DNA of 12,788 nt from Bradyrhizobium sp. GTDB lineage: Bacteria; Pseudomonadota; Alphaproteobacteria; Rhizobiales; Xanthobacteraceae. The notes under the pieces were generated by a model. It had not been told where the DNA came from, searched no databases, and saw only the letters and a program-made list of their open reading frames with translations. The DNA lies in the NCBI GenBank assembly GCA_019243075.1, contig JAFAUV010000155.1, positions 1-12,788 on the forward strand, read 5' to 3'. Positions 1 to 6,677 of this stretch are shown in pieces; the first letter of the stretch is position 1, and each line of letters opens with the position of its first letter. The position numbers were made by a program, and so were the translations under genes.

Positions 1-45
1 CTCCTCGGTGCGGCCGGCGGCCATGCTAACGGTAATCTCAGGCAT
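1..45 (-). CDS. 4-oxalocrotonate tautomerase family protein, N-terminal fragment (runs off the window)
   Basis: Reading leftward from the ATG at 45-43, the 15 visible codons give MPEITVSMAAGRTEE. This matches the start of small tautomerases of the 4-oxalocrotonate tautomerase family, in which Pro2 becomes the N-terminal catalytic base after Met removal. A good Shine-Dalgarno (AAGGAG, 59-54) lies 8 nt before the ATG and supports the start. The family is usually 60-80 residues and forms oligomers that carry out keto-enol tautomerisation. The substrate cannot be inferred here. The gene lies downstream of hisS on the same strand, separated by a palindromic repeat. Only the start is present, so the assignment rests on a short stretch. 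Confidence 0.75.
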   Translation of the reverse strand, partial: MPEITVSMAAGRTEE

Positions 46-80
46 CGTTGGAACTCCTTGTTTTTGTTTCGCTCACCAGA

Positions 81-187
81 TCGTCATTGCCGGGCATAGC
101 CGTCTGAAGGACGGCGTCGCTTCCGCCTATGACCCGGCAATCCATCATTTGAAAGATGGATACGCGGGTCAAGCCCGCGCATGACGA
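81..187. repeat. Branched intergenic palindromic repeat (cloverleaf-like)
   Basis: Five nested or adjacent perfect inverted repeats fill this spacer. The outer stem is TCGTCAT (81-87) with ATGACGA (181-187). Inside it are TTGCCGGG (87-94) with CCCGGCAA (133-140), enclosing GCCGTC (99-104) with GACGGC (110-115); then TCCATC (141-146) with GATGGA (155-160); then CGCGGG (163-168) with CCCGCG (174-179). Together they fold into a closed multi-branch structure. Elements of this style are dispersed between genes in Bradyrhizobium genomes (from memory). It sits between hisS and the tautomerase gene, both on the minus strand, so it would be transcribed if they share an mRNA and could affect stability or termination. 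No T-run follows it. Confidence 0.75.
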
Positions 188-191
188 GAAT

Positions 192-1730
192 TCAGTTACC
201 CCACTTCACGTCATGGCGCGCGAGAATCTTCAGCACTTCCTCAACGAGCGCGCTTTCGTCGGCTTCGGTCTGCGCCTCGCTTTGCCGCTTCAGATACTCC
301 TCGCGGTCCTTGATCTCGGTCAGCCCGGCACCAAGGATCAAATCCTTGATCTGCACCTTGCCCCGCGCCTTCTCGTCCGAGCCCTGCACGATCGCGCAAG
401 GGCTGTTGCGGCGGTCGGCATATTTCATCTGCTGGCCGATCGAGTGCTTGGGATTGCCGAGATAGAGCTCGGCCCGGATGCCGGCGTTACGCAGCTTCGC
501 GACCATCTTCTGGTACTCGGCGATATCGCCGCCGAACACGGTGACCACGACGGGGCCATATTCCTTGCGGCTGTCGAGCTTGCCGATCATCGCCAGCGCC
601 GCCTGCAGCCGCGAGACGCCGATCGAAAAACCGGTCGCCGGCACCGGCTCGCCGCGAAAGCGCGAGACGAGACCATCATACCGCCCGCCGCCCCCGACCG
701 AGCCGAAGCGCACGGGGCGGCCCTTCTCGTCCTTGGTCTCGAGCAGGAGTTCGACCTCGAAGACGGGGCCGGTGTAGTATTCGAGGCCGCGGACGACGGT
801 TTGATCGATCTTGACCCGATCCGCCGAGTAACCGGTGCTCTCGCAGACCCTCTTTATCTCGAGTAGTTCCCTGGCGCCCTCGCCGAAGCTCATGTTGGTG
901 GCCAACTCATCCCAATGCTTCGGCATGGTGAAGAGGATGTCGCCGGGTTGGTCTATCGTAGGCTCCACGGGCGCGACAAACTCCAACAGACGATTGGCTA
1001 GCTTTGGATCGAGTCCAGCGCCTTTAGTGAAGTCGCCCTTGCCTTCTTCACCGCCATCCCACCTTCCAGCGCCAAGCAACTTCCGCACTTCGTCAGCGGG
1101 AAATTTGTCGAGCTTATCGATCGCGCGCATCACGACAAGTCGGCGCGAAGCGTTTTCGTCACCCCCGAGCCCGATGCTCTCCATCACGCCGTCCAGCACC
1201 TTGCGGCTATTCACCTTCACCACATAGGAGCCGCGGGGAATGCCGAGCGCCTCCATCGTGTCGGCCGCCATCATGCACATCTCGGCATCGGCAGCAGGTG
1301 TCGGGGCACCGACGGTATCGGCATCGAACTGCATGAACTGGCGGAAGCGGCCGGGGCCGGGCTTTTCGTTGCGGAACACCCAGCCGAAGCGGTAGGAGCG
1401 ATACGGCTTCGCCAGCTGATCGAAATTTTCCGCGACATAGCGCGCGAGCGGCGCCGTGAGGTCGTAGCGCAGCGAGATCCACTGCTCGTCGTCGTCCTGG
1501 AACGAGAACACGCCCTCGTTGGGCCGGTCCTGGTCGGGCAGGAATTTGCCGAGCGCGTCGGTATATTCGAAGGCCGGCGTCTCCACCGGCTCGAAGCCGT
1601 AGCGCTCGTAGACGGCGCGGATTTTCTCCACCATCGCCCACGTCGCATTGATCGTGGCGGGGCCGCGATCCTCCAGCCCGCGCGGCAGCCGCGCCTTGAG
1701 CTTCTGGGGTTTCTTGGGTTTGTCGGCCAT
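192..1730 (-). CDS. hisS: Histidine--tRNA ligase
   Basis: This is a cytoplasmic class II aminoacyl-tRNA synthetase that charges tRNA-His with histidine using ATP. The 512 residues show motif 1 around TPAFEYTDAL (51-60), motif 2 FRNEKPGPGRFRQFMQFDAD (119-138), the histidine-specific segment RGLEYYTGPVFE (314-325), and motif 3 GGGRYDGL through GFSIGVSRL (347-375). An alpha/beta anticodon-binding domain follows from about residue 392. The ATG at 1730 gives the expected N-terminus (MADKPKKPQKLKARLPRG), but no convincing Shine-Dalgarno precedes it. The insertion segment at about residues 184-281 is encoded by noticeably less GC-rich DNA than the rest of the gene, suggesting a recombined patch. It lies downstream of ilvE on the same strand with 153 nt between them, so it may have its own promoter. 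Confidence 0.97.
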   Translation of the reverse strand: MADKPKKPQKLKARLPRGLEDRGPATINATWAMVEKIRAVYERYGFEPVETPAFEYTDALGKFLPDQDRPNEGVFSFQDDDEQWISLRYDLTAPLARYVAENFDQLAKPYRSYRFGWVFRNEKPGPGRFRQFMQFDADTVGAPTPAADAEMCMMAADTMEALGIPRGSYVVKVNSRKVLDGVMESIGLGGDENASRRLVVMRAIDKLDKFPADEVRKLLGAGRWDGGEEGKGDFTKGAGLDPKLANRLLEFVAPVEPTIDQPGDILFTMPKHWDELATNMSFGEGARELLEIKRVCESTGYSADRVKIDQTVVRGLEYYTGPVFEVELLLETKDEKGRPVRFGSVGGGGRYDGLVSRFRGEPVPATGFSIGVSRLQAALAMIGKLDSRKEYGPVVVTVFGGDIAEYQKMVAKLRNAGIRAELYLGNPKHSIGQQMKYADRRNSPCAIVQGSDEKARGKVQIKDLILGAGLTEIKDREEYLKRQSEAQTEADESALVEEVLKILARHDVKWGN

Positions 1731-1776
1731 TTGGTTCGTGACGCTCGGTGCGCGTTGGTATCAGCAAATGTGGGGA

Positions 1777-1855
1777 GGGCAAAGGCGCGGTGTTCGCGCC
1801 GTGCCCACCGAACTTGGCGCCCGCATGGTGGGCTCGCTTCGCTTGGCCCAGCTAC
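1777..1855. repeat. Composite palindromic repeat between ilvE and hisS
   Basis: The left half is a hairpin: GGGC (1777-1780) and GGCGCG (1784-1789), a five-base loop, then CGCGCC (1795-1800) and GCCC (1803-1806). The right half, read on the minus strand, begins GTAGCTGGGCCAAGCGAAGC (1855-1836) and continues to GAGCCCACC (1835-1827). It resembles the REP elements around the RAYT gene in this window, sharing GTAG...AGCGAAGCGA. GCCCACC (1803-1809) can also pair with GGTGGGC (1827-1833), so two alternative folds compete. No oligo-T follows, so it is not a classical terminator. It occupies most of the 153-nt ilvE-hisS spacer. Confidence 0.65.
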
Positions 1856-1883
1856 CGGCCGGCTAGCAGAGATGCGCGGGCGC

Positions 1884-2963
1884 TCACAGCACCTTTCTGA
1901 TCCAGTTGTGCGGGTCGTTGGTGCGGCCGTACTGGATGTCGACGAGCTGCTTGCGCAGGCCCGTGGCGACCGGGCCGGCGGCACCGCCGCCGATGAGAAA
2001 ATCGCCGCTCGCCGAACGCACCTGGCCGATCGGCGAGATCACGGCCGCCGTGCCGCAGGCAAACGCCTCTTTCAGCTTGCCGCTGGCGGCATCGGCGCGC
2101 CACTGCTCGACGGTGTAAGGCTCCTCGCGCACGGGGCGGCCGGCATCCTTCGCCAGCGCGATGATGGAATCGCGGGTGATGCCGGGCAGGATGGTGCCGA
2201 GCGGCGGCGTCGCAAGCGAGCCATCGGCGAACACGAAGAAGACGTTCATGCCGCCGAGCTCCTCGATGTAGCGGCGCTCGACCGCGTCGAGGAACACGAC
2301 CTGGTCACAGCCGTGCTCGATGGCCTCGGCCTGCGCGCGCAGGCTCGCCGCATAATTGCCGCCGCATTTGACGGCGCCGGTGCCGCCGATCGCGGCGCGG
2401 GTGTAGTTTTCCGACACCCAGATCGAGACCGGCGCAGGTCCGCCCTTGAAATAGGAGCCGACCGGGGAAGCGATGACCGTAAAGACGTATTCCGAGGACG
2501 GCTTGACGCCGAGGAAGACCTCGCTCGCAATCATGAAGGGACGCAGATAGAGGCTGCCCTCGCCGCCCGGGATCCAGGCGCGGTCGATGCGCACGAGCTG
2601 CTCGACGGCTTCGATGAACACGTGCTCGGGGAGCGGCGCCATGGCCATGCGCTCGGCCGAGTTCCAGAAGCGCCTCGCGTTGGCGTCGGGACGGAACAGG
2701 TTGACCCCGCCGTCGTCGCGCTTGTAGGCCTTGAGCCCCTCAAATATCTCCTGGGCGTAGTGCAGCACGGCGAGCGCCGGGTCGAGCGGGAAATGGCTGC
2801 GCGCTTCGATGCGCGCGCCATGCCAGCCCTTGCCCTGGTTGTAGCGGACGATCGCCATGTGATCGGTGAAAACCCGGCCGAAGCCCGGATCGACGAGCTT
2901 TGCCGCACGCTCCTTCTCGGGCGTGGCTTTGCTAGAAGGCTGGATGTCGAATTTCAGGCTCAT
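1884..2963 (-). CDS. ilvE: Branched-chain amino acid aminotransferase
   Basis: This is a fold-type IV PLP enzyme that interconverts leucine, isoleucine and valine with their 2-oxo acids, using 2-oxoglutarate/glutamate. The 359-aa product shows the family motif QEIFEGLKAYKR (71-82), the PLP-lysine context GTGAVKCGGNYAASL with Lys199, the EELGGMNVFFV segment (234-244), and a C-terminal GTAAVISPIGQV that would bind the PLP phosphate. Length and order match the class II (eukaryote-like) bacterial BCATs of about 360 residues. I chose the ATG at 2963, giving MSLKFDIQPSS. The frame stays open to 3104, but that extension looks non-conserved and lacks a better ribosome site. The Shine-Dalgarno is weak (AAGGGA directly abutting, GGAAAG further up). 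It is transcribed away from the MarR operon. Confidence 0.96.
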   Translation of the reverse strand: MSLKFDIQPSSKATPEKERAAKLVDPGFGRVFTDHMAIVRYNQGKGWHGARIEARSHFPLDPALAVLHYAQEIFEGLKAYKRDDGGVNLFRPDANARRFWNSAERMAMAPLPEHVFIEAVEQLVRIDRAWIPGGEGSLYLRPFMIASEVFLGVKPSSEYVFTVIASPVGSYFKGGPAPVSIWVSENYTRAAIGGTGAVKCGGNYAASLRAQAEAIEHGCDQVVFLDAVERRYIEELGGMNVFFVFADGSLATPPLGTILPGITRDSIIALAKDAGRPVREEPYTVEQWRADAASGKLKEAFACGTAAVISPIGQVRSASGDFLIGGGAAGPVATGLRKQLVDIQYGRTNDPHNWIRKVL

Positions 2964-3130
2964 TCCCTTGCTTTCCGAGGTTCGAACCGGCGCGATGCCC
3001 GCTGTCCGGCCTGGGCTCTGTCGGCCCTGCTGGCTACAGGTCTGGACTTCACCTACACCCGCCTTGCAGCCGGTTTCCATCGCCAAGACGTCCCCTAAGG
3101 ACACGCTTTTGCGGAATGAGGAAGTCCAGT
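2964..3130. other. Divergent spacer upstream of ilvE
   Basis: These 167 nt precede ilvE (minus) and the candidate small ORF (plus), and should contain the ilvE promoter. I see no confident -35/-10 pair. A short palindrome GTCC-cctaa-GGAC (3090-3102) is present, and the ilvE-proximal part is rich in GGCC/GGGC segments that could fold. No leader peptide rich in Leu, Ile or Val codons is evident on the minus strand, so classical attenuation is not supported. Confidence 0.35.
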
Positions 3131-3244
3131 ATGTTTGCCGACATGCCGCTCGACAATCGTACGGTAGATCAGATCGCGGCTGCCGCCGCCAGGTTGGCCC
3201 TCTCGGGCCCTTTTGAAAACGTCACCGCGCACGAAACGATCTAA
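3131..3244 (+). CDS. Candidate 37-aa small protein upstream of the MarR operon
   Basis: An ATG at 3131 opens 37 codons ending in TAA (3242-3244). The ribosome-binding site is good: GAGGAAG (3118-3124) with a 6-nt spacer. The product starts MFADMPLDNRTVDQIAAAAA and ends PFENVTAHETI. It is a soluble, mildly acidic peptide with an Ala-rich potential amphipathic helix in the middle and no signal peptide or membrane segment. The third codon positions are GC-biased, though less strongly than in long genes. It ends 51 nt before the MarR start and could be the first gene of that operon or a translated leader. I do not recognise a family. It may be a chance ORF; the ribosome site is the main argument for it. 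Confidence 0.45.
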   Translation: MFADMPLDNRTVDQIAAAAARLALSGPFENVTAHETI

Positions 3245-3273
3245 AATTTCGTCGCGGCCGATCGTTTTGTAAC

Positions 3274-3295
3274 ATTGAGCGCAAGATACGTCAAT
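3274..3295. promoter_or_regulatory. Possible MarR-type operator abutting the regulator's start codon
   Basis: A perfect short inverted repeat ATTGA (3274-3278), 12 nt, TCAAT (3291-3295) ends immediately before the MarR ATG at 3296, within an AT-richer patch that begins around 3242. MarR regulators often repress their own promoters through dyads of roughly this span, so it is a candidate autoregulatory site. The half-sites are only 5 nt, so chance is possible. Confidence 0.25.
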
Positions 3296-3844
3296 ATGGC
3301 TGACATAAACTTCTCGAGTCCCCAGGCGGCATCCGATTCGCGGGCCGCCGAATCGCGGCCCTCGCCCGCCCGCGACGGTGCTTTGCGCTGGGATATCATC
3401 GAGTTGCTGTTCTTCGCCTACCGCGACTTTGTCGGCGATGCCGACCATGAGCTGGAGGCCTTCGGGTTCGGCCGGGCGCACCACCGTGTCATGCATTTCG
3501 TGTATCGCTATCCCGGTCTGAAGGTCGCCGACCTGCTCGACGTCCTGCGCATTACCAAGCAGTCGCTCGGGCGGGTGCTGAAGCAATTGCTCGACGAAGG
3601 CTATATCGTGCAGAAGACCGGCAACAACGACCGCCGGCAGCGGCTGCTCTATGCCACCGCCAAGGGCGAGGCGCTGGTCGCCAGGCTCGCGACGCTGCAG
3701 ACCACGCGGATCGATCGCGCGCTGGAGCAGATCGGCCCGGCCGGGGCGGAGACGGTCCGCCGTTTCCTGCGCGCGATGATCGACCGCGACGATCCCGACA
3801 AGGTGCTGGAGACGATCTTCGGCGCCGCCAGCGCAAAGGAATGA
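3296..3844 (+). CDS. MarR-family winged-helix transcriptional regulator (PetP-like)
   Basis: The 182-aa product has a non-conserved, Ser/Ala-rich N-terminus of about 30 residues, followed by a MarR fold. Its helix-turn-helix region reads VADLLDVLRITKQSLGRVLK, and the wing reads GYIVQKTGNNDRRQRLLYAT, containing the hallmark D-x-R charged turn of MarR wings. It is a cytoplasmic DNA-binding protein, presumably dimeric. A TTG at 3275 would add seven residues, but the ATG at 3296 is preferred. Its stop overlaps the next ATG (ATGA), so it is translationally coupled to the response regulator. A MarR gene directly before an OmpR-type regulator is the arrangement of petP-petR in Rhodobacter capsulatus, which I use as an analogy, not proof of function. 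The ligand and targets are unknown. Confidence 0.9.
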   Translation: MADINFSSPQAASDSRAAESRPSPARDGALRWDIIELLFFAYRDFVGDADHELEAFGFGRAHHRVMHFVYRYPGLKVADLLDVLRITKQSLGRVLKQLLDEGYIVQKTGNNDRRQRLLYATAKGEALVARLATLQTTRIDRALEQIGPAGAETVRRFLRAMIDRDDPDKVLETIFGAASAKE

Positions 3845-4572
3845 CCTTGGTCATCGCCGCAACCGCCACCCGCGCGCCCGCGCAACCCGCCGACGACGCG
3901 CCGCATATCCTCCTGGTAGACGACGACCGCCGCATCCGCGACCTGCTCTCGCGCTTTCTCGCCGGCGAGGGCTATCGCGTCACGACCGCGATGAGCGCGA
4001 GCGACGCACGCGCCAAGCTCAACGGGCTTCACTTTGATCTCCTGATCCTCGACGTGATGATGCCTGGCGAGACCGGCTTCGATCTCGCCCGTTCGATTCG
4101 CACCTCGTCCTCCGTGCCGATCGTGATGCTCACCGCGCGGCACGAGGCGCAGAGCCGCATCGAGGGATTGCAGATCGGGGCCGACGATTATGTCGCCAAA
4201 CCCTTCGAGCCGCGCGAGCTTGCGCTGCGCATCAACAACATCCTGCGCCGTGCCGCCCCGCCGCCGCCGGCCGAGGTGATCGAGCAGATCGCGTTCGGGC
4301 CCTACGTCTATCATCTCGGCCGCGGCGAATTGCGCCATGGCGAGGAAGTCATCCACCTCACCGACCGCGAGCGTGAGATGCTGCGCGTCCTCGCGGTCGC
4401 ACCGGGCGAGACCGTGTCGCGCGGCGCGCTGACCGGCAATGGCAGCGTCAACGAGCGCGCCGTCGACGTGCAGATCAACCGGCTGCGCCGCAAGATCGAG
4501 CGCGATCCGGCGAACCCGCTGTTCCTGCAGGCGGTGCGCGGCATCGGCTATCGCCTGGTCGCCTCGCCCTAG
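3841..4572 (+). CDS. OmpR/PhoB-family response regulator (PetR-like)
   Basis: The 243-aa product has a receiver domain from about residue 21 to 137 and a winged-helix DNA-binding domain from about 150 to 240. Receiver residues are visible: acidic DDD at 27-29, phospho-acceptor Asp71 in LLILDVMMP, Thr98, and Lys120 in AKPF. The effector domain contains LTDREREMLRVLAVAPGETV and ends VRGIGYRLV, typical of OmpR-type regulators. It probably controls transcription in response to phosphorylation by the kinase encoded next. The annotated ATG (3841) overlaps the MarR stop by 4 nt. However, the AAAGGA sequence ends right against that ATG, so a TTG at 3847 would have a more usual spacing. The first 20 residues are a low-complexity Ala/Pro leader, so this matters little for function. 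Confidence 0.95.
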   Translation: MTLVIAATATRAPAQPADDAPHILLVDDDRRIRDLLSRFLAGEGYRVTTAMSASDARAKLNGLHFDLLILDVMMPGETGFDLARSIRTSSSVPIVMLTARHEAQSRIEGLQIGADDYVAKPFEPRELALRINNILRRAAPPPPAEVIEQIAFGPYVYHLGRGELRHGEEVIHLTDREREMLRVLAVAPGETVSRGALTGNGSVNERAVDVQINRLRRKIERDPANPLFLQAVRGIGYRLVASP

Positions 4573-4588
4573 GTTTGAAGCTACGGCC

Positions 4589-5977
4589 ATGAGCACGCTC
4601 GACACCGGCCTGACCCTGATCCGCTCCGCGGCCGGCCGTGTCTCGGCGGCGAACGGCAAGCTCGGCAATGCCTTCAAGGGCTGGATGCCGACCGGGCTCT
4701 ATGCCCGCGCGCTGCTCATCATGATCGTGCCGATGGTGGTGCTGCAGACGGTGGTGGCCGGCGTGTTCATGGAGCGCCACTACAACCTGGTGACGCGCCG
4801 CCTCTCCGCCGCCGTGGTGGCCGATATCGCCGGTCTGATCGACGTCTACAAGACCTATCCGCAGGACAAGGACCGCACCCAGATCCGCCGCATCGCGCAG
4901 CAACGGCTCAATCTCGTGGTCGATTTCCTGCCGCCCGGCGACATGCCGCCGCCCGGGCCCAAGCCATTCTTCAACCTGCTCGACCAGTCGCTCTCGGTGC
5001 AGATCGGCCGCCAGATCGGCCGGCCGTTCTGGATCGACACCGTCGGCAATTCCAACCTGGTCGAAATCCGCATCCTGCTCGATGACGCGGTGATGCGCGT
5101 GTTCGCGCAGCGCAGCGCCGCCTACGCCTCCAACTCCGAAATCTTCCTGTTCTGGATGGTCGGCACTTCGTCGATCCTGCTGATCGTGGCCGTGCTGTTC
5201 CTGCGCAACCAGATCAAGCCGATCCTTCGCCTTGCGGATGCCGCCGAAAGCTTCGGCAAGGGCCGCGAGGCGCCGAACTTCCGGCCGCGCGGCGCGCGCG
5301 AGGTGCGGCGGGCGGCACAAGCATTCCTGGAGATGAAATCGCGCATCGAGCGTTCGATCGAGCAACGCACCGCGATGCTCGCCGGCGTCAGTCACGACCT
5401 GCGCACCATCCTGACGCGGTTCAAGCTGGAGCTGGCGCTGATCGGCGACAGCCCCGAGGTCGACGCCATGCGCAAGGATGTCGACGAGATGTCGATGATG
5501 CTCGAAGACTATCTTGCATTCGCGCGCGGCGATTCCGGCGAGAACGCGCAGCCGACCGACATGGCCAATGCGCTCGAGGAATTGCGCAGCGACGCCGAGC
5601 GCCACGGACATGCCGCGACCGTGGCGTTCCAGGGACTGCCGGTGGTCACTGTGAAGCCGCAGGCCCTGAAGCGCTGCCTCGGCAATCTCGTCTCCAACGC
5701 GGCACGCCACGCCGACAAGATCGCGATCTCCGGCCATCGCGACCACCGCTATCTCACCATCACCGTCGACGATGACGGCCCCGGCATCCCCCTCGACATG
5801 CGAGAGGAGGTGTTCAAGCCGTTCCTGAGACTCGATGATGCGCGCAACCAGGACGAGGGCGGCACGGGCTTAGGCCTTGCCATCGCCCGCGACATCGCGC
5901 GCTCGCATGGCGGCGACATCCTGCTCGGCGACAGCCCGATGGGCGGCCTGCGCGCCACCGTCCGCGTGCCGGTGTAG
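4589..5977 (+). CDS. EnvZ-like sensor histidine kinase
   Basis: This 462-aa membrane kinase probably phosphorylates the preceding response regulator. It has a first membrane helix at about residues 41-61, a periplasmic region of roughly 120 residues, a second helix at about 185-206, and a HAMP linker (NQIKPILRLADAAESF onward). The dimerisation/phosphoacceptor region is GVSHDLRTILTRFKLELAL with His269. The ATPase has an N box around residues 363-374 (CLGNLVSNAARH), a G1 box DDDGPG (394-399) and a G2 box GGTGLGL (424-430). The usual HDLRTP proline is Ile274 here. The ATG at 4589 lies 16 nt after the response regulator stop with only a weak ribosome site, so it is probably read from the same mRNA. 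The periplasmic signal cannot be inferred. Confidence 0.95.
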   Translation: MSTLDTGLTLIRSAAGRVSAANGKLGNAFKGWMPTGLYARALLIMIVPMVVLQTVVAGVFMERHYNLVTRRLSAAVVADIAGLIDVYKTYPQDKDRTQIRRIAQQRLNLVVDFLPPGDMPPPGPKPFFNLLDQSLSVQIGRQIGRPFWIDTVGNSNLVEIRILLDDAVMRVFAQRSAAYASNSEIFLFWMVGTSSILLIVAVLFLRNQIKPILRLADAAESFGKGREAPNFRPRGAREVRRAAQAFLEMKSRIERSIEQRTAMLAGVSHDLRTILTRFKLELALIGDSPEVDAMRKDVDEMSMMLEDYLAFARGDSGENAQPTDMANALEELRSDAERHGHAATVAFQGLPVVTVKPQALKRCLGNLVSNAARHADKIAISGHRDHRYLTITVDDDGPGIPLDMREEVFKPFLRLDDARNQDEGGTGLGLAIARDIARSHGGDILLGDSPMGGLRATVRVPV

Positions 5978-5995
5978 GGCAAGCCGTCGCACTAT

Positions 5996-6026
5996 CGTAG
6001 CCCGCGTGAGCGAAGCGATACGCGGG
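5996..6026 (+). repeat. REP element, plus orientation (downstream of the kinase gene)
   Basis: The sequence begins CGTAGCCCGCGTGAGCGAAG and forms a hairpin with a 7-bp stem CCCGCGT (6001-6007) / ACGCGGG (6020-6026). It lies 18 nt after the kinase stop and 7 nt beyond the 3' end of the transposase gene. It shares CGTAGCCCG and GAGCGAA with the copy at 6678-6709. It may also protect the 3' end of the kinase mRNA. Confidence 0.8.
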
Positions 6027-6033
6027 AGCCTGC

Positions 6034-6573
6034 CTATCCGTGCCCCCGCTCGCCGTATCGCCCCTTGGCATCGCCAACGTGTCCAGCCCAATCTTCCGGA
6101 AGCAGGCCTTCCTTCACATAGCGGTGGAAGGAAGAGTGTGGCCAGTCACACACCCGTTCAACGAGGCCATGCTTGATCGGGTTGAAGTGAATGTAGTCGA
6201 CATGTCTTTCAAAATCACCATCGCCGCGAATGGTATGCTCCCAAAATCGTCTTTGCCACAGCGTTAGGTCACCATTTGGAGCGCGGGCAACATCGGCTCC
6301 GGCATTGATGAGGGCGCCGCTGAAGCATCCCTTGATCCGTCTCCATCTACCAGAGAAGTCAGCATCGGCCGGTGGCAGAGTAAGAATCGCATGGAGGTGA
6401 TCCGGGAGGATTACAATTGCATCGATCGTGAACGGACGCTCTCGACGCGTCGTCTGAAAAGCATCGCGCAAGGCAGCAACGTTATCGATAAGGGCACTTG
6501 AATTACGGTCGGCGAGCGTGACCGTAAAGAAAAATGTCCCACCTGGAAGAAAATTCCGTCGGTAAAGAACCAT
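6034..6573 (-). CDS. REP-associated tyrosine transposase (RAYT, Y1_Tnp family)
   Basis: The 179-aa product is an HUH single-strand endonuclease/transposase that nicks DNA through a tyrosine. The metal-binding HUH motif is in ILPDHLHAIL (His59, Leu60, His61). The catalytic tyrosine is Tyr127 in FERHVDYIHFNPIKHG. The typical WQRRFWEH segment (106-113) and the DWPHSSFHRYV signature (143-153) are present, so the protein looks intact and possibly active. I chose the ATG at 6573 because known RAYTs start about ten residues before PGGT. The frame stays open to an ATG at 6699, but those extra 42 codons are made largely of two REP copies. Its ribosome site is weak (GGCGGG). Base composition is lower in GC than its neighbours, consistent with acquisition. 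Confidence 0.92.
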   Translation of the reverse strand: MVLYRRNFLPGGTFFFTVTLADRNSSALIDNVAALRDAFQTTRRERPFTIDAIVILPDHLHAILTLPPADADFSGRWRRIKGCFSGALINAGADVARAPNGDLTLWQRRFWEHTIRGDGDFERHVDYIHFNPIKHGLVERVCDWPHSSFHRYVKEGLLPEDWAGHVGDAKGRYGERGHG

Positions 6574-6586
6574 TCGGTATCTTGAT

Positions 6587-6618
6587 CCCGCCTGTCGGCT
6601 TCGCTCACGCAGGATACG
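6587..6618 (-). repeat. Degenerate REP copy just upstream of the RAYT start
   Basis: Read on the minus strand this begins CGTATCCTGCGTGAGCGAAG and ends in GCGGG, aligning with the REP at 5996-6026 with several substitutions. The stem is reduced to CCTG (6591-6594) / CAGG (6610-6613). It lies 13 nt upstream of the ATG at 6573 and so may fall in the transposase leader, which would allow it to influence expression. Confidence 0.6.
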
Positions 6619-6677
6619 GTACTCGCCTTGAGGACGCTTTGGTAGCGGCACACGGGCAGCGGCATGCGGGAAAGCAT

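Noticed and set aside
81..187. A tRNA gene, given the cloverleaf-like fold
   Set aside because: It is too long, and arm sizes, the T-arm GTTC motif and an anticodon loop do not fit a tRNA.
1731..3098. A 455-codon open frame on the plus strand across ilvE
   Set aside because: It lies antisense to the well-supported ilvE and through the composite repeat. High-GC genes often leave such frames open, and the translation is Arg/Ala/Gly-rich with no recognisable domain.
2964..3104. N-terminal extension of IlvE by 47 residues to an ATG at 3104
   Set aside because: The extension is not like BCAT N-termini, and the ATG at 2963 gives the expected family start and length.
4475..5746. A 423-codon minus-strand frame opposite the histidine kinase
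   Set aside because: His/Asp/Arg-rich translation without domain features, fully antisense to a kinase with all its motifs.
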